Shown here piece by piece: positions 1 to 7,543 of a DNA stretch of 21,517 bases. The notes under the pieces are model-generated. The model did no database searches. It saw only the letters and a program-made list of their open reading frames with translations, and was not told the DNA's origin. Position 1 is the first letter of the stretch; each line of letters opens with the position of its first letter. The position numbers and the translations under genes are program-made. The DNA is taken from NCBI GenBank assembly GCA_005787025.1, contig SYCH01000255.1, positions 1 to 21,517 of the forward strand, written 5' to 3'. Source of the stretch: Actinomycetota bacterium (lineage in GTDB: Bacteria > Actinomycetota > Acidimicrobiia > Acidimicrobiales > Ilumatobacteraceae).

Positions 1-1
1 C

Positions 2-1177
2 CGAGGTGTTCAAGGCATCGGTGGCGGTGGTCTGCTGGCGGTGGCCTTCGCCATCATCGGTGACGTCGTCGCTCCACGCGAACGTGGCAAGTACATGGGG
101 CTCATCACGAGCATCTTCACCTTCAGCAGCGTCATCGGGCCATTGCTCGGTGGCTTCATCGTCGACAACACCAGTTGGCGTTGGATCTTCCTCGTCAACG
201 TTCCCGTGGCGGTCGTCGCGATCATGATCACCAACAAGGCGTTGAAGCTTCCGTTCGTTCGCCAGCAACGCAAGGTCGACTTCATGGGGGCCACGTTGCT
301 CGTCTTCTCGGTCACGGCATTGTTGTTGGGACTTTCGTGGACCGGTGACGAATACGGCTGGACGTCCGCTCCGACACTGGGCTTCTTCGCCACGGCCGTC
401 GTGGGAACGGTCGCTTTCATTCGATGGGAGGACAAAGCCCCCGAGCCCATCATCCCGCTCTCCATGCTCTCGATCGACACCGTCAAGGTGGTGGTGCCGC
501 TCATGATCCTCATCGGCGCCGTGTTCTACGGCGCCAACGCCTTCATGCCCCTGTTCTTGCAGGGTGTCACCGGTGTGTCGGCCACCAATTCGGGACTGCT
601 GCTGGTACCGATGGCGGTCTCGGTGGCCATCACGGCCACCTGGGTGGGGCGCATCACCTCGCGCACCGGCACCTACAAGGTGTGGTCACCGATCGGTTGC
701 GCGATCACCACGGTCGGATTCGCCATGGCGTCGTTCCTCGACTCGTCGAACGGATACGTGTACCTCGCCATGGCCGCATCCTTCATCCTCGGAATCGGGA
801 TGGGAATGATCATGCCCACCGGAACACTGGCGGTGCAGAACGCGGTCGCGCCGAGCGAGATGGGCACCGCGTCCTCGGTGGTGGTCTTCATGCGTCAGTT
901 GGGTGGTGCCGTGGGACTCGCGGCCTACGGAGCCCTGTTCGCCAATCGGCTGAACGGTCGCGTCGACCCCGAGTTGGTGCAGGCCCCGCGCATGATCCGC
1001 ACGTTGCCGTCACCCGTGCGCGAACAGGCCCTCGATGCTCTCACGCATGCGATCGTCATCGTCTTCCGCGCCGCGGTTCCATTGGCGATCATCGGTTTCG
1101 TCGTGGCCCTCGCCATGCCGAACCGACCGTTGCGATCGGCGGCCGCAATGAGCGCCGCCCCGCCCTCAAGCGACTGA
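2..1177 (+). CDS. MFS drug exporter, DHA2 (EmrB/QacA) type, 5'-truncated by window edge
   Basis: This is a multidrug/H+ antiporter of the major facilitator superfamily, 14-helix DHA2 branch, in the cytoplasmic membrane. The open frame runs from the first complete codon (position 2) with no stop, so the gene begins before the window and 391 residues are visible. The antiporter signature motif C is clear near residues 45-55 (SVIGPLLGGF), followed by the DHA2-typical SWRWIFLVNVP. Repeated hydrophobic segments follow, then a short non-conserved tail ending in SAAPPSSD. The GTG at 41 could be read as a start, but the residues before it (QGIGGGGLLA) are family-conserved, so it is internal. The last 12 bases overlap the end of the convergent MFS gene. 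The substrate cannot be told from sequence. Family assignment is firm. Confidence 0.93.
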   Translation, partial: RGVQGIGGGGLLAVAFAIIGDVVAPRERGKYMGLITSIFTFSSVIGPLLGGFIVDNTSWRWIFLVNVPVAVVAIMITNKALKLPFVRQQRKVDFMGATLLVFSVTALLLGLSWTGDEYGWTSAPTLGFFATAVVGTVAFIRWEDKAPEPIIPLSMLSIDTVKVVVPLMILIGAVFYGANAFMPLFLQGVTGVSATNSGLLLVPMAVSVAITATWVGRITSRTGTYKVWSPIGCAITTVGFAMASFLDSSNGYVYLAMAASFILGIGMGMIMPTGTLAVQNAVAPSEMGTASSVVVFMRQLGGAVGLAAYGALFANRLNGRVDPELVQAPRMIRTLPSPVREQALDALTHAIVIVFRAAVPLAIIGFVVALAMPNRPLRSAAAMSAAPPSSD

Positions 1178-2347
1178 CGGAACCGGATTCTTCGTTCGCT
1201 GCAACAGCAACAAGCCGAGCACGGCGAAACCGATTCCCCCGGCGAAGGTGGCACGCTCTCCGAACACTTCACCGATGAGTCCGAGTGCCAGACCACCGAT
1301 CACTCCGCCGATCTCGAAGAAACTGGTGAAACTGGCCACCACTTCCACGCGATCCTCGCCGTCGATTCCTTCGACGCTCATGGCCAACAGCGAGGGGTAG
1401 AAGAACGACACGCCCAGGGCGAAGAAGGTCGTGCCCAGCCAGATTCCGAACGAGTTGCCGAACACCCACACCGACGTGACACCGCCGAAGAGGAACCACA
1501 TCGCCATCACCACACTGCGACGCAAACCGATGCGGGCCGGGAACTTGGCGCCGAACAAGCGAATGAACAGGCACAAGATGCTGTACGCGGTGAAGAAACC
1601 GGCCGAGCCCGACAGCCCGATCGACTTGGCGAACGTCGGGACGAACGACGTGAACGACGTCCAGGCCGCCATACCGAGGGCCAGGATCGTTCCGGGGAGG
1701 ATCGCGCGCGGGTGGAACCACGAGATGCGTCGTCGCACCACGGGGGGTCGCTCCCCCACGAACGCCGGGGCCGTGAACGACACCAGTGCCGCCACCAACG
1801 CCGCGGCGGCCGAAACGATCCACACCGCGTCGTAATGTCCCGACGACAATCCGCGCGAACCCTCGACCACGTCACCCATCACCCACTCACCGATGATCGG
1901 TCCGACGGACAGGCCACCGAAAACGGCCACCGAGAGATAACTGGCGGCCTCGGCCTTGCGCGTCTCGGGGCTCAACTCCACGACGAGGATGGCCGCCCCG
2001 ACGAACAGCGCGGCCTCGCCGACTCCCATCAACGCGCGCAGCGGCAGGATCTGCCACGTCGACGTCACCACGATCAGGCTGAGGGCACCCACCGCGCCCA
2101 CCACGGAGCCGGTGACCATCATCGAGCGTCGGCCCCACGTGTTACCGACCCACGTCAACAACGGGCGGAAGAGCACCGCGGAACCGCTGAAGACGACACC
2201 AGCCGCACCAATCATGGCTTCTCCGCCACCGAGACCGTTCTTGATGAAGACCGGCAACGTGGGGATGAAGATTCCGACGCACGTGTAATACGCCAACGTG
2301 GCCGCGGTGACCAACAGAAACCGCGGCGTCACCATCCGTTCGCTCAA
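1166..2347 (-). CDS. MFS transporter, 12-helix DHA1-like
   Basis: The product is a predicted inner-membrane transporter of 393 residues with about 12 hydrophobic segments. An MFS loop 2-3 motif is visible near residues 61-70 (WVGNTWGRRS), with a Gly-rich GGLSVGPIIGEW segment in the middle. It follows the acyl-CoA dehydrogenase on the same strand. The proposed TTG start shares its bases with the TGA stop of that gene (TTGA overlap), and an AAGGAG ribosome-binding site lies at 2359-2364, 11 bases upstream, which favours TTG over the in-frame ATG at 2335. This implies translational coupling with the dehydrogenase, so the cargo could be an organic acid or the product of acyl-CoA metabolism. That is inference, and drug efflux is equally possible. 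The 3' end overlaps the convergent DHA2 exporter by 12 bases. Confidence 0.88.
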   Translation of the reverse strand: MSERMVTPRFLLVTAATLAYYTCVGIFIPTLPVFIKNGLGGGEAMIGAAGVVFSGSAVLFRPLLTWVGNTWGRRSMMVTGSVVGAVGALSLIVVTSTWQILPLRALMGVGEAALFVGAAILVVELSPETRKAEAASYLSVAVFGGLSVGPIIGEWVMGDVVEGSRGLSSGHYDAVWIVSAAAALVAALVSFTAPAFVGERPPVVRRRISWFHPRAILPGTILALGMAAWTSFTSFVPTFAKSIGLSGSAGFFTAYSILCLFIRLFGAKFPARIGLRRSVVMAMWFLFGGVTSVWVFGNSFGIWLGTTFFALGVSFFYPSLLAMSVEGIDGEDRVEVVASFTSFFEIGGVIGGLALGLIGEVFGERATFAGGIGFAVLGLLLLQRTKNPVPSVA

Positions 2348-3579
2348 CCGGCCGACGGCTCCTTGGGCAACCCGAGCACGCGCTCACCCACGATGTTGCG
2401 CTGGATCTGGCTGGTGCCACCCCAGATGGTCTCGGATCGGCTGAAGAAGAACGCCGACATCATCGGACTCACCGGGTAACCCTCACGACGCTTCTCGCGA
2501 GCCACGCCGGGCCACGAACCCCCATCGGGGCCGGCATCGACGAGCATCGCGTTGGCGCCGAAGATGTCGAGTGCCAACTCCATCGCGGCCTTGTGCATCT
2601 CGGACCAGAACATCTTGTTGGACGCACCGAGGGCCATGACACCGAGGTCCTTGGTGTTGTTCAACGTGGCGGTCAGCGAGCGCAAACCATTGATACGCAG
2701 GATCTGGATCTTGGTGTAGTACTGCATCAAACGCTGACGAATGTCCTCGTCATGGATGCGCCCGTTCTCGGTGGCGGCGCGAACCATCTGCTTGTACTCC
2801 TCCTCGAACCGGCGGTACCCGGTGGTGGCGCTCATGCCACGCTCGAAGGCCAAGGTGCTGTTGGCAACCTTCCAGCCGTTGTTCACGCCACCGACGACGT
2901 TGTCCTTCGGGCAACGCGCGTTCGTGAAGAAGACCTCGCAGAATTCGGCGGTGCCATCGGGTTGCACGATGCCTCGGACCTCGACACCTTCCTGGCGCAT
3001 GGGCACCAACAAGTACGAGATGCCCTTGTGCTTGGGGGCCTCGGGATCGGTACGGGTGAGCAAGAAGCAGTAGTCCGCATGATGGCCACCGGTGGTCCAC
3101 ACCTTCTGGCCGTTGATGATCCACTCGTCCCCGTCGAGGATCGCCTGCGTTTTCAACGACGCGAGGTCGGAACCCGAGTTGGGCTCGCTGAAACCCTGAC
3201 ACCAACGGGTCTTGCCGTTCAGGATGTTGGGCAGGAACTCCTTTTTCTGTTCCTCGGTGCCCCACTGCAGAATCGTCGGCCCGACCAGAGTGTCGCCGAA
3301 GAAGTCGGCGCGCAACGGCGCCTTCACCCGCGCGAACTCCTCGGACAACACCACGCCCTGCATCGTGGTGAGGCCCTTGCCGCCGTACTCCTTGGGCCAC
3401 GTGGCGCAGATCCAACCACCGGCGAACAATTTCGTCGGCCACTCCTCGATGAACTTCTTGCGCTCCTCGCCGACCAGCTCGAAGCCCGGCTCCCCCCAGC
3501 CCGAGGGCAGGTTGGCCACGAGCCAATCGCGGATCTCCTGGCGGAAGACTTCGGCATCGGCGGAGTAGTTCAATTCCAT
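2344..3579 (-). CDS. Acyl-CoA dehydrogenase family protein (FadE-like)
   Basis: This flavoprotein (411 residues) should oxidise an acyl-CoA to the 2-enoyl-CoA and pass electrons to ETF. The N-terminal helical domain begins ELNYSADAEVFRQE. The middle beta-domain carries the substrate/FAD signature FSEPNSGSDLASLKTQ and the FAD-contacting KVWTTGG. The C-terminal helical domain ends IWGGTSQIQRNIVGERVLG. The usual C-terminal catalytic Glu (YEGT in MCAD) is replaced by Trp386-Gly387. Instead a Glu is present at residue 246 in LAFERG, the position used by isovaleryl- and long-chain enzymes, so activity is likely retained. The ATG at 3579 is chosen because a GAGAGA stretch lies upstream and the residues before it (MGDGSDLRETAV) are not family-like. 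The stop overlaps the TTG start of the MFS gene. The EtfBA pair in this window could be its acceptor. Substrate specificity is unknown. Confidence 0.93.
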   Translation of the reverse strand: MELNYSADAEVFRQEIRDWLVANLPSGWGEPGFELVGEERKKFIEEWPTKLFAGGWICATWPKEYGGKGLTTMQGVVLSEEFARVKAPLRADFFGDTLVGPTILQWGTEEQKKEFLPNILNGKTRWCQGFSEPNSGSDLASLKTQAILDGDEWIINGQKVWTTGGHHADYCFLLTRTDPEAPKHKGISYLLVPMRQEGVEVRGIVQPDGTAEFCEVFFTNARCPKDNVVGGVNNGWKVANSTLAFERGMSATTGYRRFEEEYKQMVRAATENGRIHDEDIRQRLMQYYTKIQILRINGLRSLTATLNNTKDLGVMALGASNKMFWSEMHKAAMELALDIFGANAMLVDAGPDGGSWPGVAREKRREGYPVSPMMSAFFFSRSETIWGGTSQIQRNIVGERVLGLPKEPSAG

Positions 3580-3644
3580 GACCGCAGTCTCTCGCAGATC
3601 AGAGCCGTCCCCCAACCCGAACCCTCAACTCCCCTGCGCCACCG

Positions 3645-3706
3645 TTCACACGGCGTTCACAGACCCTGAACAGTCGGGAAATCCCGGATGCCTACGGTTG
3701 GCGTCG
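3645..3706 (+). promoter_or_regulatory. Operator plus promoter O1 (GlnR/PhoP-like 11-bp repeats) for the winged-helix gene
   Basis: Four 5-base boxes recur every 11 bp: TTCAC at 3645, TTCAC at 3656, TGAAC at 3667 and GAAAT at 3678. The sequence TCGG directly precedes the last box. A -10 element TACGGT lies at 3693-3698, exactly 10 bases after the last box, and the predicted transcription start is at about 3705-3706. The same arrangement recurs before both amt-glnK units. The 11-bp period with GTNAC/GAAAC-like boxes matches the known GlnR site layout. The first two repeats (GTTCACA) also resemble an actinobacterial PHO box. The boxes overlap the -35 region, which suggests activation. They could also act on the divergent acyl-CoA dehydrogenase, whose start is 66 bases away. 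Confidence 0.65.
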
Positions 3707-3963
3707 TGGAAACGTCCGCTCGCCTCGCCGCTCAGGAGACCGCCGTCTTGAAGGCCCTCGTGGATTGCCGTGGGCGGGTCGTTAGTCGCCGCGAACTGGC
3801 CCGGCTCGCCGGAATCGCCGACCTGAGCGACCGTCGCTGCGACTCGTTGTTGGTCGCCATCCGCCGGGTGCTGGGCTCCGATGCCATCCGCACGGTCCGC
3901 GGCCGAGGTTGGATGATCGTGCCGTTGGCAGTCGATCGGGCCGAAGTACTGCTGGCCGCCTGA
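3706..3963 (+). CDS. Orphan OmpR/PhoB-type winged-helix DNA-binding protein
   Basis: This is a small protein of 85 residues (91 if ATG 3688 is used) consisting almost wholly of a C-terminal-type Trans_reg_C winged helix. After a short lead, helix 1 (ETAVLKALVDCRGRVVSR), the RRELARLAGI helix, the RRCDSLLVAIRRVLG recognition-helix region and the wing IRTVRGRGWMIVP are visible. There is no receiver domain. Such domains are found in full-length GlnR/PhoB proteins and fused to HemD-like domains in NnaR-type nitrate regulators of actinobacteria. GTG 3706 is preferred because the -10 element TACGGT (3693-3698) lies downstream of ATG 3688 and would give a leaderless mRNA starting at or next to GTG. 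The upstream operator matches those of the two ammonium operons, so nitrogen-linked control or autoregulation is inferred. DNA binding is likely; the targets are unknown. Confidence 0.8.
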   Translation: METSARLAAQETAVLKALVDCRGRVVSRRELARLAGIADLSDRRCDSLLVAIRRVLGSDAIRTVRGRGWMIVPLAVDRAEVLLAA

Positions 3964-3982
3964 TCCGAACGAACTTCACTCG

Positions 3983-3988
3983 TAGAAT
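3983..3988 (+). promoter_or_regulatory. -10 element for the antiporter gene (leaderless arrangement)
   Basis: TAGAAT fits TANNNT and ends six bases before the ATG at 3995, so transcription would begin at or next to the start codon. No Shine-Dalgarno sequence is present in the gap. No convincing -35 hexamer is seen; the place where it would lie is the stop of the winged-helix gene. Read-through from that gene is also possible. Confidence 0.5.
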
Positions 3989-3994
3989 TCGTCG

Positions 3995-5767
3995 ATGCCG
4001 ATGATCGCCGCTTCCGCCGGCACGTACGACCTGGCTCTCGTGCTGGGCAACTTGCTCGTCATCATCGTGGTGGCCCGACTGGCCGCCGAACTGGCCGAGC
4101 GCGCGCGCATCCCGGCGGTGTTGGGCGAGATCGTGGCCGGCATCATCATCGGACCGAGCGTGCTCGGCTGGATCGACCCCGTCGCGCACCTCGAGATCGC
4201 CGACATGGTGCTGTTGCTCGGCGAGATCGGTGTGATCCTGTTGTTGTTCCACGTGGGCTTGGAGATGGATCTCGGCGAGATGGCCAAGGTCGGTAAGCCC
4301 GCGTTCGTCGTCGCGATCATCGGCGTCGCGATTCCCTTCGCGGCGGGTTTCGGCGTGGCCGCGGCGTTCGGCGAGGAAGGCAAGGTGGCATTGTTCATCG
4401 GCGCCGCCCTCACCGCCACCAGTGTCGGAATCACCGCCCGCGTGCTGGGCGACTTGCGGGCCTTGGCGCTGAAAGAGTCGCGCATCGTGTTGGGCGCGGC
4501 GGTGGCCGACGACGTGCTGGGGTTGGTGATCCTCACCGTCGTCGTGAAGGTGGTGACCGAGGGCTCCATCGGCGCCGGTGTCGTTCTCGAAACGATCGGC
4601 CTGGCGGTCGGGTTCCTCGTCGTCACCGGACTGTTGGCGATCTTCGTCATCCCCAAGACGTTCACGCGAATCGATCGGTTGGCCCGGTCATCGACCACGA
4701 TCGTGGCGGTGGCGTTCGGATTGACGCTGGCGTTCTCGATGCTGGCGAATCAAGCGAAGTTGGCCTTCATCATCGGTGCCTTCATGGCGGGCCTCGGCGT
4801 CGGACGTAGCACGCAGCACGAACGCATCGCCGAGGGTCTGAATCCGCTCGGACACATCTTCATTCCGGTGTTCTTCGCCAGCATCGGAATCAACGCCGAT
4901 CTCGAGGCCATGTTCCAACCGAGCGTGTTGGCATTGGCCGGTGCCCTCACCGTCGTGGCGGTCGTGGGCAAACTGGTGGCCGGTCTCGGGCTCGGTCGCG
5001 CCGGTGGGGACCGGATGCTCGTCGGTATCGGCATGATGCCCCGGGGCGAGGTGGGTCTGATCTTCGCCAGCATCGGAATGTCCAAGGGTGTTCTCGACGA
5101 CGAGTTGTACGGAGCGTTGCTGCTGATGGTGCTGGTCACCACCATGCTCACACCGCCCCTGATTCGCTGGAAGCTCAGTCGTCGCGCGATCGATGACGCG
5201 TCCATCCCCGTGGTGCCCTGGACCTCGGTGGACACCTCGCATTTGTTCGACGAGTTGCTCGACACCGATGCCGACGAATGGTGGCGGATCATCGATCGCC
5301 GTCGCATCGAGGAGCGCGTGCCAGCGGTCGGGGACGCGATGAAGCGCCATCGAGCCGAGCCCGACTTCGTCGACCGGGGGTTGAACGGTCACCTTCATTC
5401 GTTGCACGAGTTGAAGCATCATCTCGACGATCCCGCTCTCGACCCGCGCCTCGACCGCGCCCTCGACCGCATCGGCCTGGTCGACGTGGTCGCTCTGGCG
5501 TGCTTCATCGACTCCATCGTCGACGACGGGCGCGCCGCCATCGAGGTGGCCCGCACGATGATGCCCGACTCCCTCGACGACGTCATGCACATCTTGTCGC
5601 TCAGCGAATCGATGAAGGACGCGGTCAAGGGGCCGGACCCCTCCGTCCCCGCGGAGTTGCTGTCGGGCGACGAGTACCTCGTGCTGTCCGCCTGGGTTCT
5701 GGCCGCGCTCACCGCGCGCGAGCAATACCGCGCCGCCCTCGACGCGGCCGTCTCCGGATTGGTCTGA
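3995..5767 (+). CDS. CPA2-family Na+/H+ or K+/H+ antiporter with atypical C-terminal domain
   Basis: This integral membrane cation/proton antiporter has 590 residues. Roughly residues 10-395 form the transporter core, with the family opening RIPAVLGEIVAGIIIGPSVLG, the ion-site aspartates D172-D173 in VADDVLGL (the double-Asp arrangement of NapA-type CPA2 exchangers) and the MMPRGEVGLIFASIG helix. The final ~190 residues are soluble, helical and charged (for example WWRIIDRRRIEERV and HELKHHLDDPALD). They do not show the Rossmann GXGXXG of an RCK/TrkA-N domain that usually ends Kef-type proteins. The start ATG 3995 follows a -10 element by six bases (leaderless). A second ATG at 4001 is less likely. 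It lies 31 bases after the winged-helix gene and about 40 bases before the amt1 operator. The ion specificity is not decidable; the family is firm. Confidence 0.92.
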   Translation: MPMIAASAGTYDLALVLGNLLVIIVVARLAAELAERARIPAVLGEIVAGIIIGPSVLGWIDPVAHLEIADMVLLLGEIGVILLLFHVGLEMDLGEMAKVGKPAFVVAIIGVAIPFAAGFGVAAAFGEEGKVALFIGAALTATSVGITARVLGDLRALALKESRIVLGAAVADDVLGLVILTVVVKVVTEGSIGAGVVLETIGLAVGFLVVTGLLAIFVIPKTFTRIDRLARSSTTIVAVAFGLTLAFSMLANQAKLAFIIGAFMAGLGVGRSTQHERIAEGLNPLGHIFIPVFFASIGINADLEAMFQPSVLALAGALTVVAVVGKLVAGLGLGRAGGDRMLVGIGMMPRGEVGLIFASIGMSKGVLDDELYGALLLMVLVTTMLTPPLIRWKLSRRAIDDASIPVVPWTSVDTSHLFDELLDTDADEWWRIIDRRRIEERVPAVGDAMKRHRAEPDFVDRGLNGHLHSLHELKHHLDDPALDPRLDRALDRIGLVDVVALACFIDSIVDDGRAAIEVARTMMPDSLDDVMHILSLSESMKDAVKGPDPSVPAELLSGDEYLVLSAWVLAALTAREQYRAALDAAVSGLV

Positions 5768-5802
5768 GCCGGCCGAAGCGGATCGCGGCGGCGAACACAT
5801 CG

Positions 5803-5864
5803 CTCACACTCCCGTAACAAACCACGGACACTCGGGAAACATCGCTGTCGTAGGTTCACGTCGT
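5803..5864 (+). promoter_or_regulatory. Operator plus promoter O2 (GlnR-like 11-bp repeats) for amt1-glnK1
   Basis: Boxes CTCAC (5803), GTAAC (5814), CGGAC (5825) and GAAAC (5836) are spaced exactly 11 bp apart with six-base spacers. TCGG precedes the last box. The -10 element TAGGTT is at 5851-5856, ten bases after the last box, giving a start near 5863. GTAAC and GAAAC are textbook halves of the actinobacterial GlnR site (GTNAC-N6-GAAAC), and amt-glnK operons are classic GlnR targets. Activation under nitrogen limitation is the inferred role. Confidence 0.72.
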
Positions 5865-5871
5865 CGCGAAC

Positions 5872-5896
5872 GTGCTCCGACAGCGTCGTCGAGCAC
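5872..5896 (+). other. Hairpin near the 5' end of the amt1 leader
   Basis: GTGCTC (5872-5877) pairs with GAGCAC (5891-5896). Three further pairs (GAC with GTC) lie inside after a single bulged C, leaving a six-base loop. It would sit within about 10 bases of the predicted transcript start, in a leader of about 100 bases that ends in the amt1 ribosome-binding site. It may stabilise the 5' end. A chance stem in GC-rich DNA cannot be excluded. Confidence 0.35.
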
Positions 5897-5951
5897 CCGC
5901 GTCACGCCCGTCAATGTCGACGGCGGCGCCCCTACCCCACACACCATCCCC

Positions 5952-5960
5952 GAGGAGGAA
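5952..5960 (+). promoter_or_regulatory. Strong ribosome-binding site of amt1
   Basis: GAGGAGGAA ends two bases before the ATG at 5963, with the GGAGG core seven bases or less away. It is the strongest Shine-Dalgarno sequence noticed in the window and fixes the amt1 start. It contrasts with the neighbouring genes that appear leaderless. Confidence 0.75.
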
Positions 5961-5962
5961 AC

Positions 5963-7507
5963 ATGATCACCCTTTCCCGGACGAAAGCCGCCATCGGCGA
6001 CTCGTCCGCCGACCATTTCACGGACACGCTCCGCACGCGCCCGTCCCTGCTGAAGCGACTGCTCGTCGCGACCGCGGTGTCCTCGGGGGCGACGTTCGTC
6101 GCCGGAAGCGTGGCTCTGGCCGCCGAAGGCGACTTCGACGCCGAGGCCGCCGTCACCTCGCTCGCACAGGCCACCAACCTGCTGTGGGTCATCATCGGTG
6201 CGTCCCTCGTCATCTTCATGCAGGCCGGCTTCGCCCTCGTCGAGACCGGCTTTTGTCGCGCCAAGCACGCGGCACACGTGGTGGCCACGAACTTCGCCAT
6301 TTTCGGCCTCGGCTTCATCGGCTTCTTCTTCGTGGGCTTCCCGTTGGCCTTCGGAGGATTCAGCTACAGCGCTTTCGGACTGGAGGCCCCCATCGGTGGC
6401 CCGCTCGTCGGTAGTGGCGAGTGGATCTTCTTGTTCAAGGGCGGCTGGGCCATGTCGGGTGGAGGAATAACCCCGGCGCTGCTTGGCTTCTTCTTGTACA
6501 TGGTCGCCTTCATGGACACCGTGGCCACCATCCCCACCGGCTCGATGGCCGAGCGGTGGAAGTGGGGCAGTTTCGTGGTTTGGGGCTTCTTCTGTGGAGC
6601 CATCTACTACCCGCTGTTCGCCGCGTGGACCTGGGGCGGTGGCTGGTTGTCGCAGACCTGGAGCAGCATGAACCTCGGCGCCGGTTACGTCGACTTCGCC
6701 GGCTCCGGCGTCGTGCACGCCGTCGGCGGCGTGGCCGCGTTCAGCGGAGCCAAGGTGATCGGTGCGCGCATCGGCAAGTTCGACAAGAACGGCAACCCGC
6801 GGGCCATCCCCGGACACCACATCCCGATGGCCATGCTCGGCACCTTCATCTTGTTGTTCGGTTGGTTCGGTTTCAACGCCGCGTCCACCTTCGCCGCCAC
6901 CGACGTGCAATTCGCCGTCGTCGCCACCAACACCGCGATCGCCGGTGCCTTCGGCGCCATCGTCGCGATGTTCTGGATCACCAAGCGGACCGGCAAGCCG
7001 GATCCCGGCATGATGGCCAACGGCATGCTCGCCGGATTGGTGTCGATCACCGCCCCGTGTGCGTTCGTCGCCCCGTGGGCCGCCGCCGTCATCGGATGCA
7101 TCGCCGCGATCCTCGTCATCGAGAGCGTGTTCTTCGTGGAGCGCAAGCTGAAGCTCGACGACCCGGTGGGCGCCATCAGCGTTCACGGCGTCGGAGGACT
7201 CTTCGGCACGCTGTGCGTGGGCATCTTCGCCAACGGCTCCTACGGCGCCGGTTGGAACCTCTCCGACAGCGAGGGCGTGGAGGGCATCATCAAGGGCGAC
7301 TGGGGCCAGCTCGGCGCCCAGGTGCTCGGAGTCGCCGTCATCATCGTGGTGCTCGGTGGTCTGTCGTACACCTTCTTCAAGTTGCAGGACGTCATCTCCA
7401 AGAAGATGGGCAAGGGCGGTATCCGCTCCAGCGAAGAGGACGAACTGATGGGCCTCGATCTGCCCGAGATGGGTGTCTACGCCTACCCCGAGTTCGTCAA
7501 GAACTGA
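5963..7507 (+). CDS. amt: Ammonium transporter with N-terminal signal peptide (Amt1)
   Basis: The product is an Amt/Mep/Rh channel that takes up ammonium across the cytoplasmic membrane (514 residues, longer than AmtB of about 400). Residues 1-30 are a polar extension, followed by a hydrophobic signal segment (LLVATAVSSGATFVAG) with a likely cleavage near ALA-AEG around residue 50. The channel domain starts with LLWVIIGASLVIFMQAGFA and has the pore twin histidines at H252 (VVHAVGG) and H408 (SVHGVGG). It ends GLDLPEMGVYAYPEF, a typical Amt tail that contacts PII. The start is fixed by the strong GAGGAGGAA site. glnK1 follows 36 bases downstream, forming an amt-glnK unit in which GlnK plugs the channel when nitrogen is plentiful. 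Control by operator O2 is inferred. Confidence 0.96.
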   Translation: MITLSRTKAAIGDSSADHFTDTLRTRPSLLKRLLVATAVSSGATFVAGSVALAAEGDFDAEAAVTSLAQATNLLWVIIGASLVIFMQAGFALVETGFCRAKHAAHVVATNFAIFGLGFIGFFFVGFPLAFGGFSYSAFGLEAPIGGPLVGSGEWIFLFKGGWAMSGGGITPALLGFFLYMVAFMDTVATIPTGSMAERWKWGSFVVWGFFCGAIYYPLFAAWTWGGGWLSQTWSSMNLGAGYVDFAGSGVVHAVGGVAAFSGAKVIGARIGKFDKNGNPRAIPGHHIPMAMLGTFILLFGWFGFNAASTFAATDVQFAVVATNTAIAGAFGAIVAMFWITKRTGKPDPGMMANGMLAGLVSITAPCAFVAPWAAAVIGCIAAILVIESVFFVERKLKLDDPVGAISVHGVGGLFGTLCVGIFANGSYGAGWNLSDSEGVEGIIKGDWGQLGAQVLGVAVIIVVLGGLSYTFFKLQDVISKKMGKGGIRSSEEDELMGLDLPEMGVYAYPEFVKN

Positions 7508-7543
7508 CCGGGTCGATCACAGGAAACGAGAGGAACATTCAAC

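Noticed and set aside
2593..3669. 358-codon plus-strand open frame opposite the acyl-CoA dehydrogenase
   Set aside because: Antisense shadow; the minus strand shows all acyl-CoA dehydrogenase motifs.
4688..5800. 370-codon minus-strand open frame opposite the antiporter
   Set aside because: Repetitive His/Glu/Gly-rich translation without a domain; shadow of the antiporter frame.
5804..7186. 460-codon minus-strand open frame opposite amt1
   Set aside because: Low-complexity Gly/Glu/His/Asp/Arg composition with no domain; it is the antisense shadow of the amt1 frame in GC-rich DNA.
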